The translations under genes and the position numbers were made by a program. Positions 8,988-17,700 of a stretch of 64,000 nt of DNA are shown in pieces. Below the pieces are notes generated by a model. That model saw only the letters and a program-made list of their open reading frames with translations. It had not been told where the DNA came from and did not search any database. The stretch's first letter is position 1. Every line of letters starts with the position of its first letter. Where the stretch lies: contig JAZTYY010000082.1 in assembly GCA_045637205.1 (NCBI GenBank), forward strand, positions 22,719-86,718, given 5' to 3'. The stretch is from RGIG4608 sp045637205. Its GTDB lineage: Bacteria; Bacillota; Clostridia; Oscillospirales; CAG-272.

Positions 8988-9023
8988 GAAAAGCCCAAAC
9001 GGTTGCGTTTGGGCTTTTCATCT
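8988..9023 (+). terminator. Rho-independent terminator
   Basis: GAAAAGCCCAAACG at 8988-9001 and its perfect complement at 9006-9019 surround a GTTG loop. The A-rich left and T-rich right flanks allow function in both directions. Confidence 0.9.
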
Positions 9024-9114
9024 AAATTTTGGAATTAAAAGTTAATATTTTAACGACATTATTCATCTTTTTGCACAAAAATTCGCTATATTATATTAAT
9101 ATTAGACAAAATCG

Positions 9115-9143
9115 TTGACATAATTGGCAAATGGTGGTATAAT
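9115..9143 (+). promoter_or_regulatory. Consensus sigma-A promoter of the TetR-SipW operon
   Basis: TTGACA at 9115-9120 and TATAAT at 9138-9143 have a 17-bp spacer, plus TGG as an extended -10. Both hexamers match consensus, so strong transcription is expected unless repressed. The leader before tetR is about 160 nt and holds a 6-bp hairpin (CTCCAC/GTGGAG, 9178-9192) and a microsatellite. Confidence 0.88.
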
Positions 9144-9240
9144 ACTCATACTGTGACAATTAAGATTGAAGATTTAACTCCACGTTGTGGAGCATATTTT
9201 TTCGGACGTTTGTAGTATTTGCTACAAGTTTATAGTATGC

Positions 9241-9271
9241 GTACAGTACAGTACAGTACAGTACAGTACAG
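9241..9271 (+). repeat. (GTACA)6 microsatellite in the tetR leader
   Basis: Six perfect tandem copies of the pentamer GTACA plus one base. Each junction creates a GTAC palindrome. It lies 39-69 bp before the tetR ATG, in the untranslated leader if the start at 9310 is right. The unit length is not a multiple of three, so copy-number change would shift any upstream reading frame. Confidence 0.95.
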
Positions 9272-9309
9272 CCGTATACAGAACTTATCTTTTGTTTAAG
9301 GAGGAAAAA

Positions 9310-9930
9310 ATGAAAAATGAACAAGAGATTCGAGAAGTTCTGATGAGTAATACTATAAGGCTTATTGCTGAGGGGGGCTTTGAAAAGGCAACCACAAAGG
9401 CAATAACGCATAGTGGGGAATTACCATCCGATGTGAAAATGAATGAGGTGCACATTTACCGACTGTTTGGTAGCAAAGAGGGGCTTTACTCATTTGTGTT
9501 TGATCACATTGACAGGGAGATATTCTTTGCTCTTAAAAGGTGCTTTGAGTCACACAAAAACGAAGAGTGTGACACAAAGGTAATGCTTAGCGGGGTCTTT
9601 AATGACGCGTGGAGATATCTTTTAAGAAATGAGGGGCATTGTCGATGCTATATCCGATATTATCATTCGGTATATTTTAAGGACAAGTCCTTGAGTAATC
9701 ATAACGAACTTTTTGAAGGAATAATTACGGAATTCAGCCCACTGTTTAAAGAGGGCACGGATGTAAAATCCGTTATGCATAGCACGTTTACCACCGTGCT
9801 TGACTTTGCCGTTAGAGTTTATAACGGTGACCTAAAAAATACTGAAACAAATGCTGAACACATATTCAACGTTGTTTATAGCATGATGTTTATGTATCTT
9901 AAAACTGATAGTAATTTAAGAACTATATAA
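9310..9930 (+). CDS. TetR-family transcriptional regulator
   Basis: 206 residues. The ATG at 9310 follows AGGAGG; a longer frame from a GTG at 9187 reads through the microsatellite and is unlikely. The N-terminal 60 residues carry a TetR-type helix-turn-helix (IREVLMSNTIRLIAEGGFEK, VHIYRLFGSKEGLYSFVF), though the segment between helices 2 and 3 is longer than usual. The rest is an all-helical ligand-binding or dimer domain with several Cys/His residues. It shares the promoter at 9115 with the signal peptidase 19 nt downstream, so it probably represses its own operon and the fibre locus. Confidence 0.82.
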   Translation: MKNEQEIREVLMSNTIRLIAEGGFEKATTKAITHSGELPSDVKMNEVHIYRLFGSKEGLYSFVFDHIDREIFFALKRCFESHKNEECDTKVMLSGVFNDAWRYLLRNEGHCRCYIRYYHSVYFKDKSLSNHNELFEGIITEFSPLFKEGTDVKSVMHSTFTTVLDFAVRVYNGDLKNTETNAEHIFNVVYSMMFMYLKTDSNLRTI

Positions 9931-9949
9931 AAATTGAGAGGAAAAAATT

Positions 9950-10624
9950 ATGAAAACCAACAATTCAACAAGCAAGACACAAAAGGCCTTAACAATAATT
10001 GGTATCTTATTGTGCGTAATACTCGTACCGATATTGATTATTAACTGTATTTTGATTGTTAAGAGCTTAGTTTACAAGGATGAAGTGCCAAGCATCGGTG
10101 GAACAATGCCATTCATCGTATTGACTGACTCCATGTATCCTGACATTAAGAGTGGTGACATTATTATTTGTAAAGAGGTTGACCCGAAGGATATTGAGGT
10201 AGGAGACGTTATCTCCTTCTATGATCCCGAAGGAAACGGAACTTCAGTTGTAACCCATAAGGTTATTAAAATCATTGAAGATGAAGGCAAGCTTTATTTC
10301 GTTACACAAGGTACTAACAATAATACTCAGGATAAGGCATCAGTTCCTGAAGATAAGGTAATTGCCGAATACACAGGCACAAGAATTCCTTATGCAGGTA
10401 ATATTGCACTCTTTATGCAAAGACCTGAAGGACTTATCATTTGCGTTGGTGTACCGATTGTACTTTTCGTGGGATATGATATGATTCGTCGCAAGAAGTA
10501 CGAAAAGAAGAAGGGTGACGATATGGAAGCCCTTAAGGCAGAGCTTGAAGCGCTTAAGGCAGCAAATGCCACAAAGGAAACACCTGCTGAAGCTCCTGCA
10601 GAAGAACCCTCAGCTGAGGAATAA
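9950..10624 (+). CDS. SipW-type (ER-like) signal peptidase I, first copy
   Basis: 224 residues; GAGGAAAAAATT precedes the ATG. SipW enzymes are membrane serine proteases that remove signal peptides from TasA-type matrix proteins, using a Ser/His pair rather than Ser/Lys. Here TM1 spans about 14-40, the catalytic serine is Ser61 in LTDSMYP, the histidine is His103 in VVTHKV, and the third conserved stretch is VTQGTNNNTQDKA. TM2 lies at about 161-178. The C-terminal tail is cytoplasmic: basic, then a short coiled-coil (MEALKAELEALKAA), then Pro/Ala/Glu-rich. Substrates are probably the TasA-like proteins that follow. Confidence 0.88.
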   Translation: MKTNNSTSKTQKALTIIGILLCVILVPILIINCILIVKSLVYKDEVPSIGGTMPFIVLTDSMYPDIKSGDIIICKEVDPKDIEVGDVISFYDPEGNGTSVVTHKVIKIIEDEGKLYFVTQGTNNNTQDKASVPEDKVIAEYTGTRIPYAGNIALFMQRPEGLIICVGVPIVLFVGYDMIRRKKYEKKKGDDMEALKAELEALKAANATKETPAEAPAEEPSAEE

Positions 10625-10630
10625 TTAGTT

Positions 10631-10663
10631 AATTAAAGAATGGCAAATTCCATTCTATTAATT
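10631..10663 (+). other. Perfect-armed hairpin after sipW copy 1
   Basis: AGAATGG at 10637-10643 pairs with CCATTCT at 10650-10656, and flanking AATTAA/TTAATT lengthens the stem with one bulge. There is no T run, so it looks more like an mRNA processing or 3'-end-protecting structure than a strong terminator. Confidence 0.45.
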
Positions 10664-10671
10664 CAGATGTC

Positions 10672-10795
10672 CTTCCCTCGGAAGCCACGTCCGGGGATCG
10701 AATATAAATTGCCGCAATGGGGCTTTTTGAAGGAAAAAGTCCATTGAAAAGTCCCGACATTGCCGGGCAAGTTAACTTTCCCCGAACAAGGGAAG
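10672..10795 (+). ncRNA. Structured 5' leader RNA of the main TasA-like gene
   Basis: Four nested helices can be drawn. P1: CTTCCCT (10672-10678) with AGGGAAG (10789-10795). P2: CGGGGA (10692-10697) with TCCCCG (10779-10784). P3: TTGCC plus GCAATG (10709-10719) with CATTGC plus GGCAA (10758-10770), with a two-base bulge. P4: GGGCTTTTT (10720-10728) with AAAAAGTCC (10734-10742), closed by a GAAGG loop. A 15-nt unpaired strand joins P4 to P3. It ends 36 nt before the TasA-like ATG. I do not match it to a riboswitch class I know. It may control translation, stability or processing. Confidence 0.5.
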
Positions 10796-10831
10796 AATAA
10801 AAAAATTTCATATTGAAAGGAAAATTTTATT

Positions 10832-11488
10832 ATGAAGACAAACAAAATGATGAGAATCGCTTCCATTCTCTTGGTAGCAGTACTTCTTTCCATCTGTGTA
10901 ATCAGTGGAACATTCGCAAAGTATACAACAAGTGTTAGCTCCGATGACTCTGCAAGAGTAGCTTACTGGGGATTCCAGAGAACAAACTCTATTGATATCA
11001 CAGATCTTTTTGATTCAGCTTATGATCTTGGCACAGGCGAAACAGTTAAGTCTGAAGATGGCGATGACGTAATCGCTCCCGGTACAACAGGTTCTGAAAC
11101 TTTCGTATTCGCATATGATGAAACAAACGCACAGGCTCCCGAAGTAGCTTACACATTCACAGTATCTGTAGCTGGTAGTGAATGCGCTCAGTCCATCCAG
11201 GACAACGCTAACATCCAGTGGAAGCTTGATAACGGCGCATGGGGAACATGGGAACAACTTTTGGATTCCATTAAGCTCCTCTCCGGTGAAGCTGATGGTT
11301 CTGTAGATTACATGCCTGGCCAGCTTCCTGCTGCTTTCACAACAGCTGATGACGAACACACAGTTTCTTGGCAGTGGCTTATCGGTGATTCCGATGCAGC
11401 AAACGATGCTGACACAACTATGGGTAACGCAGGAACACTTGCTGAAGTTAAGCTCGTTATCACAATCACAGCAACTCAGATCGACTAA
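10832..11488 (+). CDS. TasA-like SipW-dependent secreted protein, probable main fibre subunit
   Basis: 218 residues; GAAAGGA precedes the ATG. The signal peptide ends CVISGTFAKYTTSVSSDDSA: the A-K-Y junction followed by a Ser/Asp/Ala stretch is the hallmark of SipW-processed proteins of the TasA/camelysin group. The mature part is acidic, cysteine-poor (one Cys), with beta-rich segments (GTTGSETFVFAYDE, PEVAYTFTVSV, WQWLIGDSDAAND) and an IAPGTTG-type motif shared with the paralogues here. Codon use is narrower than in neighbours, suggesting strong expression. TasA-type proteins assemble into extracellular fibres; assembly here is inferred. Confidence 0.75.
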   Translation: MKTNKMMRIASILLVAVLLSICVISGTFAKYTTSVSSDDSARVAYWGFQRTNSIDITDLFDSAYDLGTGETVKSEDGDDVIAPGTTGSETFVFAYDETNAQAPEVAYTFTVSVAGSECAQSIQDNANIQWKLDNGAWGTWEQLLDSIKLLSGEADGSVDYMPGQLPAAFTTADDEHTVSWQWLIGDSDAANDADTTMGNAGTLAEVKLVITITATQID

Positions 11489-11541
11489 TTTTTAAATCTT
11501 TTTAAGTTCATATTATATAAATTCTAGCTAATTAATTTTTA

Positions 11542-11577
11542 GCCCCCCGCCCCTTCGTGGCAGGGGTGGGGGCAAAG
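11542..11577 (+). terminator. GC-rich hairpin between the main TasA-like gene and the downstream genes
   Basis: GCCCCCCGCCCC pairs with GGGGTGGGGGC (11542-11572) and is followed by AAAGAATTTTT. The interrupted T tract suggests partial termination. A smaller hairpin, CACTTGAA/TTCAAGTG, lies at 11597-11616. No good promoter is seen before 11671, so downstream genes may rely on read-through. Confidence 0.65.
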
Positions 11578-11670
11578 AATTTTTAACCCTTTATTGCACT
11601 TGAAATTGTTCAAGTGTGTTCAAGGTTTAACAATTTTTGTTAGCTTTTCACAGTAAAAAGGAGCAAATCC

Positions 11671-12849
11671 ATGTCTAAAAACTCAAACACAGACTTAAAA
11701 ACAATATTCAATAAAATATGGGCAAAGACGAAGGATATCTCCAAAAAGGCATTTAACGGCTTTTTGCATGCTAAGACATTCTGGACTGCCTTTGCGATTT
11801 TGGTTATTCTTTTTATCATAAGCATCGTTGTTCTTTCAATTCAACTTTATGATTTCGTAAAGATTGATGACCGTTCTGTTTCTCTTCGTTCATCTATGGA
11901 TGAAAGCCTTAACGTTTTCGCCATGGAATATGAGAACGATAGGGGAGAAATTACCATTAAGGGACAAAACGGTGAAAAGGTGATTGCACCCGGCACAAAT
12001 GTTGAGTATACTCTTCGTTTTAGAAACACCGATGACATTGCACTTGATTATACCTTTGTTCCTGAGGTTTCATATACCTCAGAGCATAAGCTTCCCATCT
12101 TGGTTCGTTTGCTTGATCCCAACGATAAGTATATAATAGGTAACGAAACCACTTGGGTTCCCATTGATGAGGTTGATGAAGTTGAGCATAGTGCAACGCT
12201 TTTAGAAAACGAAACTGCTGAATACGTGTTCCAATGGAAGTGGCCATATGAATCCGGTGACGACGAGCATGATTCCTTTTTGGGTTCAGCCGAAGCAGGT
12301 GACGTTAGTATAAATCTTGCGCTTGCCATTCATGCAACACCAAACACTGATGCTAAGGCCAACGGTGGATTCTTTGCATCTCCCATCGGCAAGCTTGTCG
12401 TTCTTATCATCATCGTTATCCTTCTTGCAATTGCAATTACACTCTTGTTGATTCATATTATCAATAAGAGAAGAGAAAAGAGGGGAGAAGCTCCCATTAT
12501 TATTGAGGTTCCCGTTGTTACACCCGTTATTGAGACAATTTCCCGCGTGATTACACCAAAGGCGGCAAAATATACCGCACAGGGTAAGGTTCATTACGTT
12601 AACCTTGACCAGCTTGGAGATTTCTTCCACTCAGGTGATAGGGTTACTATTGAAAATCTCAAGCAAAAGGGACTTATTCCTAAAAATGCAAAGAGAATGA
12701 AGATTTTGGCAAGAGACTCTTACACTCTCGATAAGGCACTCATAATTGAAACTCAAGCAATATCCGCTAATGCTAAAAAGGCAGTAATTGAGGCGGGTGG
12801 ACGCGTTGTCATTGTTGATCCCAATGCAAAGGGAGATAAAAAACAGTGA
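11671..12849 (+). CDS. Two-pass membrane protein: TasA-like ectodomain plus cytoplasmic uL15-like domain
   Basis: 392 residues; AAAGGAG precedes the ATG. N-terminal basic residues, TM1 at about 38-60, an extracellular region at 61-238 and TM2 at about 240-264 followed by KRREKRGE give N-in, C-in topology. The ectodomain shares the IAPGTNVEYTLRFRN and ETAEYVFQWKWPY-type beta motifs of the neighbouring TasA-like proteins. Residues 306-382 (KVHYVNLDQLGDF, VTIENLKQKGLIPK, MKIL, then ISANAKKAVIEAGGRVVIV) closely follow the C-terminal half of ribosomal protein uL15. It could anchor the fibre and link it to something inside the cell. The stop overlaps the GTG of the second signal peptidase. Confidence 0.75.
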   Translation: MSKNSNTDLKTIFNKIWAKTKDISKKAFNGFLHAKTFWTAFAILVILFIISIVVLSIQLYDFVKIDDRSVSLRSSMDESLNVFAMEYENDRGEITIKGQNGEKVIAPGTNVEYTLRFRNTDDIALDYTFVPEVSYTSEHKLPILVRLLDPNDKYIIGNETTWVPIDEVDEVEHSATLLENETAEYVFQWKWPYESGDDEHDSFLGSAEAGDVSINLALAIHATPNTDAKANGGFFASPIGKLVVLIIIVILLAIAITLLLIHIINKRREKRGEAPIIIEVPVVTPVIETISRVITPKAAKYTAQGKVHYVNLDQLGDFFHSGDRVTIENLKQKGLIPKNAKRMKILARDSYTLDKALIIETQAISANAKKAVIEAGGRVVIVDPNAKGDKKQ

Positions 12850-13406
12850 AAAAGAAAATAAAATTAACCATAAGAATTGCGTTAATCGTGCTCGTGGCAG
12901 TCATTGTGGGCGTTAATATTTATACACTTAACGCCGCAAGACTCACGGGGGATAAGGTTCCTATGCCGTTTGGCATCGGCTCGGCAGTTGTATTGTCTGG
13001 AAGCATGGAGCCCGAGCTCAGTGTTGGTGATCTTTTAATCATCGTTGAAAAAAGCACCTATGAGGTCGATGACGTTATCGTATATCAAGATTCCGGAATG
13101 GCGATTACACATCGCATTGTTTCCATTAACGAGGATGAGGTCATTACTCGCGGTGATGCGAACAATACAAATGATTCTCCAATTCGTCCAAAGCAAATTA
13201 AGGGTGAGGTTGTGTTATCCATTCCTTACTTTGGCTACGTAGTTGATGCAATTAAGTCACCAATTGGTACAATTTGTATAATTGGACTTGCAATTTTCCT
13301 CTTGGAGCGCTCATTCCACGTGGAAAAGAAGAATGATAAAAAAGAGCTTGACGATATTAAAGCTGAAATTGAAAAATTAAAGCAAGAGCAAAGCAAAAAT
13401 TCCTAA
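12846..13406 (+). CDS. SipW-type signal peptidase I, second copy
   Basis: 186 residues from a GTG that overlaps the previous stop by 4 nt (GTGA), implying translational coupling. TM1 is at about 8-29, catalytic Ser53 is in LSGSMEP, His89 in AITHRI, and the third conserved segment is ITRGDANNTNDSP. TM2 is at about 139-154. As in the first copy, the cytoplasmic tail ends in a charged coiled-coil (ELDDIKAEIEKLKQEQ). Closer to the classic SipW motifs than copy 1. Two copies in one locus suggest distinct substrates or a mixed enzyme. Confidence 0.9.
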   Translation: MKKKIKLTIRIALIVLVAVIVGVNIYTLNAARLTGDKVPMPFGIGSAVVLSGSMEPELSVGDLLIIVEKSTYEVDDVIVYQDSGMAITHRIVSINEDEVITRGDANNTNDSPIRPKQIKGEVVLSIPYFGYVVDAIKSPIGTICIIGLAIFLLERSFHVEKKNDKKELDDIKAEIEKLKQEQSKNS

Positions 13407-13430
13407 AACACAGAAATGGAGGTGTTTTTT

Positions 13431-13892
13431 ATGCAACAAAAATATAATAAAACACCCCTTGTATTCAAGATAGGAGTAGGAATTCTTTTCGCTCTCTTGC
13501 TTACTGTTTATTGTTCAAACGGTCTTTATGCAAGATATTCTACCACGCTAGTTAATTCGAATAGTGCTCGCGTGGCAGTATTCTCGTTTGATGATAATTT
13601 AGATGCACAGTCAAAAATTCTTCCCGCGGCATTAAGCCCGGGGGAAAGTGAAAGTGCCTCCATAACTATTAAAAATAATGGTGAGGTTGCCTTGGCTTAT
13701 AGCATTAAGATTGAAAATCTTACTAACAATCTCCCCATTGCCGATCAAATAATCACATCCGATGCAATAGCACCCGGAACCGAAACCACGTTCAACTGGG
13801 CACTTGAGTGGCCGGAAGAAGAAAATTCCATTGATTATATGGGAAAAATGGACGTGTTTAAGGTTACTGTTATTGTTGAACAGGTTGATTGA
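13431..13892 (+). CDS. Small TasA-like SipW-dependent secreted protein
   Basis: 153 residues. The ATG at 13431 is chosen because GGAGGTG at 13418-13424 sits just before it; the in-frame ATG at 13416 lies upstream of that site. A hydrophobic segment (15-30) is followed by GLYARYSTTLVNSNSARVAV, matching the A-K/R-Y and S-A-R-V-A pattern of the main subunit. The mature part is one compact beta domain with ESESASITIKNNGEVALAYS and ETTFNWALEWPEEE, like the ectodomain of the uL15-linked protein. Probably a minor subunit or adaptor. It is 24 nt downstream of the second signal peptidase. Confidence 0.72.
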   Translation: MQQKYNKTPLVFKIGVGILFALLLTVYCSNGLYARYSTTLVNSNSARVAVFSFDDNLDAQSKILPAALSPGESESASITIKNNGEVALAYSIKIENLTNNLPIADQIITSDAIAPGTETTFNWALEWPEEENSIDYMGKMDVFKVTVIVEQVD

Positions 13893-13915
13893 TTTCGTTT
13901 GCGGAAAGGAATAAT

Positions 13916-14734
13916 ATGAAAAAAATACATATTTCAAAAAGGTTTTGGATTGGCGCCGGAATTGTGATTTTTTTGCTATCGGTTGTGCTGACAAGCAGTG
14001 TTCTTGCAAGATACGTCAAAACCTATGAGCCACAGGACGATTCAGTCACTGCAAAGGCATTTTATTTTGAAAGTAATTATCTTACTGAAGATAATCACGA
14101 GTATAAGCTTAACCCGGGAACAACAAGCGTTGATTTTAAGCTTTCAAATTATGAAACTGAGGCGCGTGTTTCTGAGGTGGATTCAATATATACTATAACG
14201 GTGACGTCAACTGACACATCGTTTACAATTGATGGTGAAGTTGTTACACAAAAAACACTTTTGGCCAATAAAAATGAAAAGACCGATAAGACTGTAACAC
14301 TAGGTAATCTTAAGGATGGATACGGATATTCGGTAACTGTAACAGCCAACGGCGGTTACACAAAAACATTGTCAGCAACGTTTAGCGTTGTAAGTACAAA
14401 AAACGGATTTTTCATGAACGTTAATAGCTTTAATGATAAGTTCGTAATTTTGACGGTTTGGACTGAGAACGTTTCAGGGGACGTGACTATTGAGGTTCCC
14501 GCAGGCTTAGTTCCTGACACAACCGAGCCACTTTTGGCAAATATCCAAAACTGCGTAAATGGTGAATACCAAGAATTTACGTTTAGTGATACTGAGCATT
14601 TCGATGAAATATTCATGTCCTACAAATATAGATTCTTCAAGACTGAAGATTACGATCCCAATCAGGAATTTGTAGTAACAATGAATGGAAGAACTGCTGA
14701 GATTAAATCAAATTTATCAAAAGGAGGGCAATAA
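13916..14734 (+). CDS. TasA-like SipW-dependent secreted protein with fibronectin-like region
   Basis: 272 residues from the ATG at 13916, preceded by GGAAAGGA; an earlier TTG at 13889 would overlap the upstream stop. The signal peptide ends SSVLARYVKTYEPQDDSV, again with A-R-Y. Residues 90-160 contain VSEVDSIYTITVTSTDTSFT and KDGYGYSVTVTANGGYTKTL, a type III fibronectin-like beta-sandwich pattern. GFFMNVNSFNDKFVILTVWT and a Pro/Glu-rich C-terminal part follow. No anchor is visible. It lies between the small subunit and the giant beta-helix gene (gap 3 nt). Confidence 0.68.
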   Translation: MKKIHISKRFWIGAGIVIFLLSVVLTSSVLARYVKTYEPQDDSVTAKAFYFESNYLTEDNHEYKLNPGTTSVDFKLSNYETEARVSEVDSIYTITVTSTDTSFTIDGEVVTQKTLLANKNEKTDKTVTLGNLKDGYGYSVTVTANGGYTKTLSATFSVVSTKNGFFMNVNSFNDKFVILTVWTENVSGDVTIEVPAGLVPDTTEPLLANIQNCVNGEYQEFTFSDTEHFDEIFMSYKYRFFKTEDYDPNQEFVVTMNGRTAEIKSNLSKGGQ

Positions 14735-14737
14735 TTA

Positions 14738-17700
14738 GTGAATGTTTCAAAAACAACAGATAAACGTCGATTGCTTTTGGGCTTAATCGGTATAGTATCT
14801 GTGATGATTGTACTCATTTTTGCTTGTTGCTTTCCTGTTTTAGCTGCGAATACTGACGAAGATCACGTACAAATTGGTGATCAAGCTTATATTATTACTG
14901 ATGCTAAATCTCTTGTAGATGCCGACTTGGCATTGCTTAGATGGAGATCAAAGGGTGATACTACAAGTGTTTCTGCTGTGATTGATGGCGAAAGCTTTTC
15001 GGGCTTTGATGCGGTTTATGCCAAAGTTTATGATAAACTTCTTGCGTTGTTCGATGATAAAAGTGATAGTTCGGTAGTATATTACGACATAGCTGCTGAT
15101 AATACACCGTCATCTGACGGCTATATAGCAAACACGTTACCTACAGGTGAGACTAAAAACTCTACTGTTATTTGGAAAGTAACCGGTGAAGTTACTCTTA
15201 AAGCCGGCAAGCCGATTTCTAACGTTGGTAGAGTAATTATTATATCTGAGGATGCAGCAACAATAAAGATGACTGCTGAAGCTTCTCAATTTTTGGTGAA
15301 GGGAACTGCGTCTTTTGTTATTCAAGGAAGAAGTGTTAATCAAAATATAAAGGTTACTTCAACAAGTTCAACTAAGACCAAAAATTCATTTCAGGTAGAT
15401 GGTGGAAGCTTATATTTACAGTATTGTGACCTTGATGGATTCAAATATTCAAGCACATCAGTTTCAGTAATTTGTTTCCCGACAGGCAACTATGCTAGAT
15501 ATTTGTATATGTCAGATTCAAAGCTGCGTAACATTAATGCCAGAGAAGCTCCCGGTATCTTTTGTAAGGCGTATAGTACAGGTAGTTCAAACGATAAAGT
15601 AATCCAATCAAAATTGTACATCAACTATTCGGAATTTTCCAATTGTGTAACAAACAGTGGTGCTTCGGATACAGTCGGTGGGTCTGCTATTAGATCATAC
15701 GCGGCTGACGTGTGTGATTTGACTGTAAGAAACTGTACATTTACAAGCAATCGTGTAGGTAGTAAAACTGCTGCTCAAACCGGTGTAGCTACCGGTGGTG
15801 GAGCAATTTATTGGAAATCCGTGGGTGGTAAGGCTACTTTGATTTCCTGTACTTTTAAAAATAACCATAGCTCAGTTGTAGGAGGAGCAATCCTTAACAT
15901 GGGAACTATGGAGATTATAGGCTGTAATTTTGAAAATAATACAGCATTCCAAAGTGGTGGAGCAATTGCCGTTGAAACACCATATACTTCAAGTGAATAT
16001 ACAAGTATTACAGGTTCTACAAGTGAAAACAAGCAGAATAATTTGAGTGGTACTTTGACACTTGACTCCAATACAAAAATTATTGGAAATACGGCAAATC
16101 AGATTGGTGGAGGCATTTATTTTAATGCGGTATCCAGCCAAATCAGTAGTAAATATCAAATAACAAAATATCAAATGCAGTTGATTATTAACGGTGCTGA
16201 AATTACAGGCAACACCTCCGGCACAAACGGTGGTGGTGTAGGTATCTATATGAACTATGACGACCGTGAATATAAGACCGGTGTTATTATCAATGAGGGA
16301 AGCTTGATTGCTAATAACGTTGCTGCTCAAAACGGCGGTGCGATTTGGATAAATAGTGCTGAAGCGTGTGATTGTAAGGAAAATCAAGGTGTTGTCATGA
16401 ATGGTGGTACACTTGAAAATAACCTGGCAATCAACGGTGGAGCAATCTATATTGACACTGGTAAAAACGGTGTTGAAATGAACTATTTTATAAACAGTGG
16501 TAACGTATATAGAAATAGTGCAACATCAAATGGTGGTGCAGCCTATATTCAAGGCGGTAACGTTATTATGTCGGGTGGTATCATTGCAGATTGTACCGCG
16601 AATGTAAACGGTGGTGCAGTATACGTTTCAGGTGGTGACGCTACCATATCAGGTGGTGAAATCAGTGACTGTGAGGCAGCTGAAGATGGAGGCGCATTCT
16701 ATATGACCGCCGGTTCAGTTACCTTGTCGGGAAATGCTGTTCTTAGTAGATGTACTGCAAAGAACGGCGGCGTAGTTTATATGGGTGGTGGTACCCTTAA
16801 TATGAATGGTGGTACACTTTCATCCAATACTGCTATCAATGGAGCAGGTGCTTATCTTGCAAACGGTACCATGACTATCTCAGGTGGTACAGTTATTGAT
16901 AACATTGCATCACAAAACGGTGGTGCGGCTTACCTCGGTGGTGGTAATATGAACGTTACTGACGGCACTATTTCAACAAACGTTGCCGTAAATGGTGCGG
17001 GTGCATACCTTGCAAGTGGTACTTTGTCAGTTTCAGGTGGTAACATTATTAGCAATAATGGATCTCAAAATGGTGGTGGTGCATACCTTGCAGGTGGTAC
17101 TATGATATTCTCTGGTGGTACTGTTTCAACAAACATGGCAGTAAACGGAGCAGGAGCATACCTTGCAGGTGGTACAATGACCGTTTCGGGTGGTAATCTT
17201 ACTTCAAACGTTGCATCTATGGATGGCGGTGGTGCTTATCTTGCAGGTGGATCGTTTACAATTACAAACGGTACAATTACGGGCAACACAGCGGTTAACG
17301 GTGCAGGCGCACTTGTTGCAAACGGTAACGTAAACGTTAGTGGTGGCTCGATTACACAAAACGTTGCCGCACAAAACGGTGGCGCGTTCTCAATCACTAA
17401 TGGTAACTATACAATGATTGGTGGCTCAGTTACCCATAATATAGCAACCAACGGTGATGGTGGTGCAATTTATATTTCATCAACCCAGGATAATACAAAT
17501 ATTATTATTCGCTCAGGCACGATTATTGATAACCAAGCGGGCAATAGTGGTGGTGCATTGGGTGTTTACGGTCAGGATGGAGTTAAATTTACCATTACAA
17601 TTGGTTCAAATACAAATCATAAGGATAGAGATAATTGCCACGTTTGTGTGGATAATGCAAGTATAGACGAATCTTGTCCCGTTATTAAAAACAACTCCTC

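Noticed and set aside
9241..9271. Short direct repeats as a CRISPR or replication iteron set
   Set aside because: The units are 5 bp, head-to-tail and without spacers; it is a microsatellite.
9187..9309. N-terminal extension of the TetR protein through the microsatellite
   Set aside because: The GTG at 9187 has no ribosome-binding site and lies in a hairpin; AGGAGG directly precedes the ATG at 9310.
10672..10795. Cyclic-di-GMP, cobalamin or signal-recognition RNA
   Set aside because: None of the conserved core sequences of those RNAs that I know is present; left as unidentified structured RNA.
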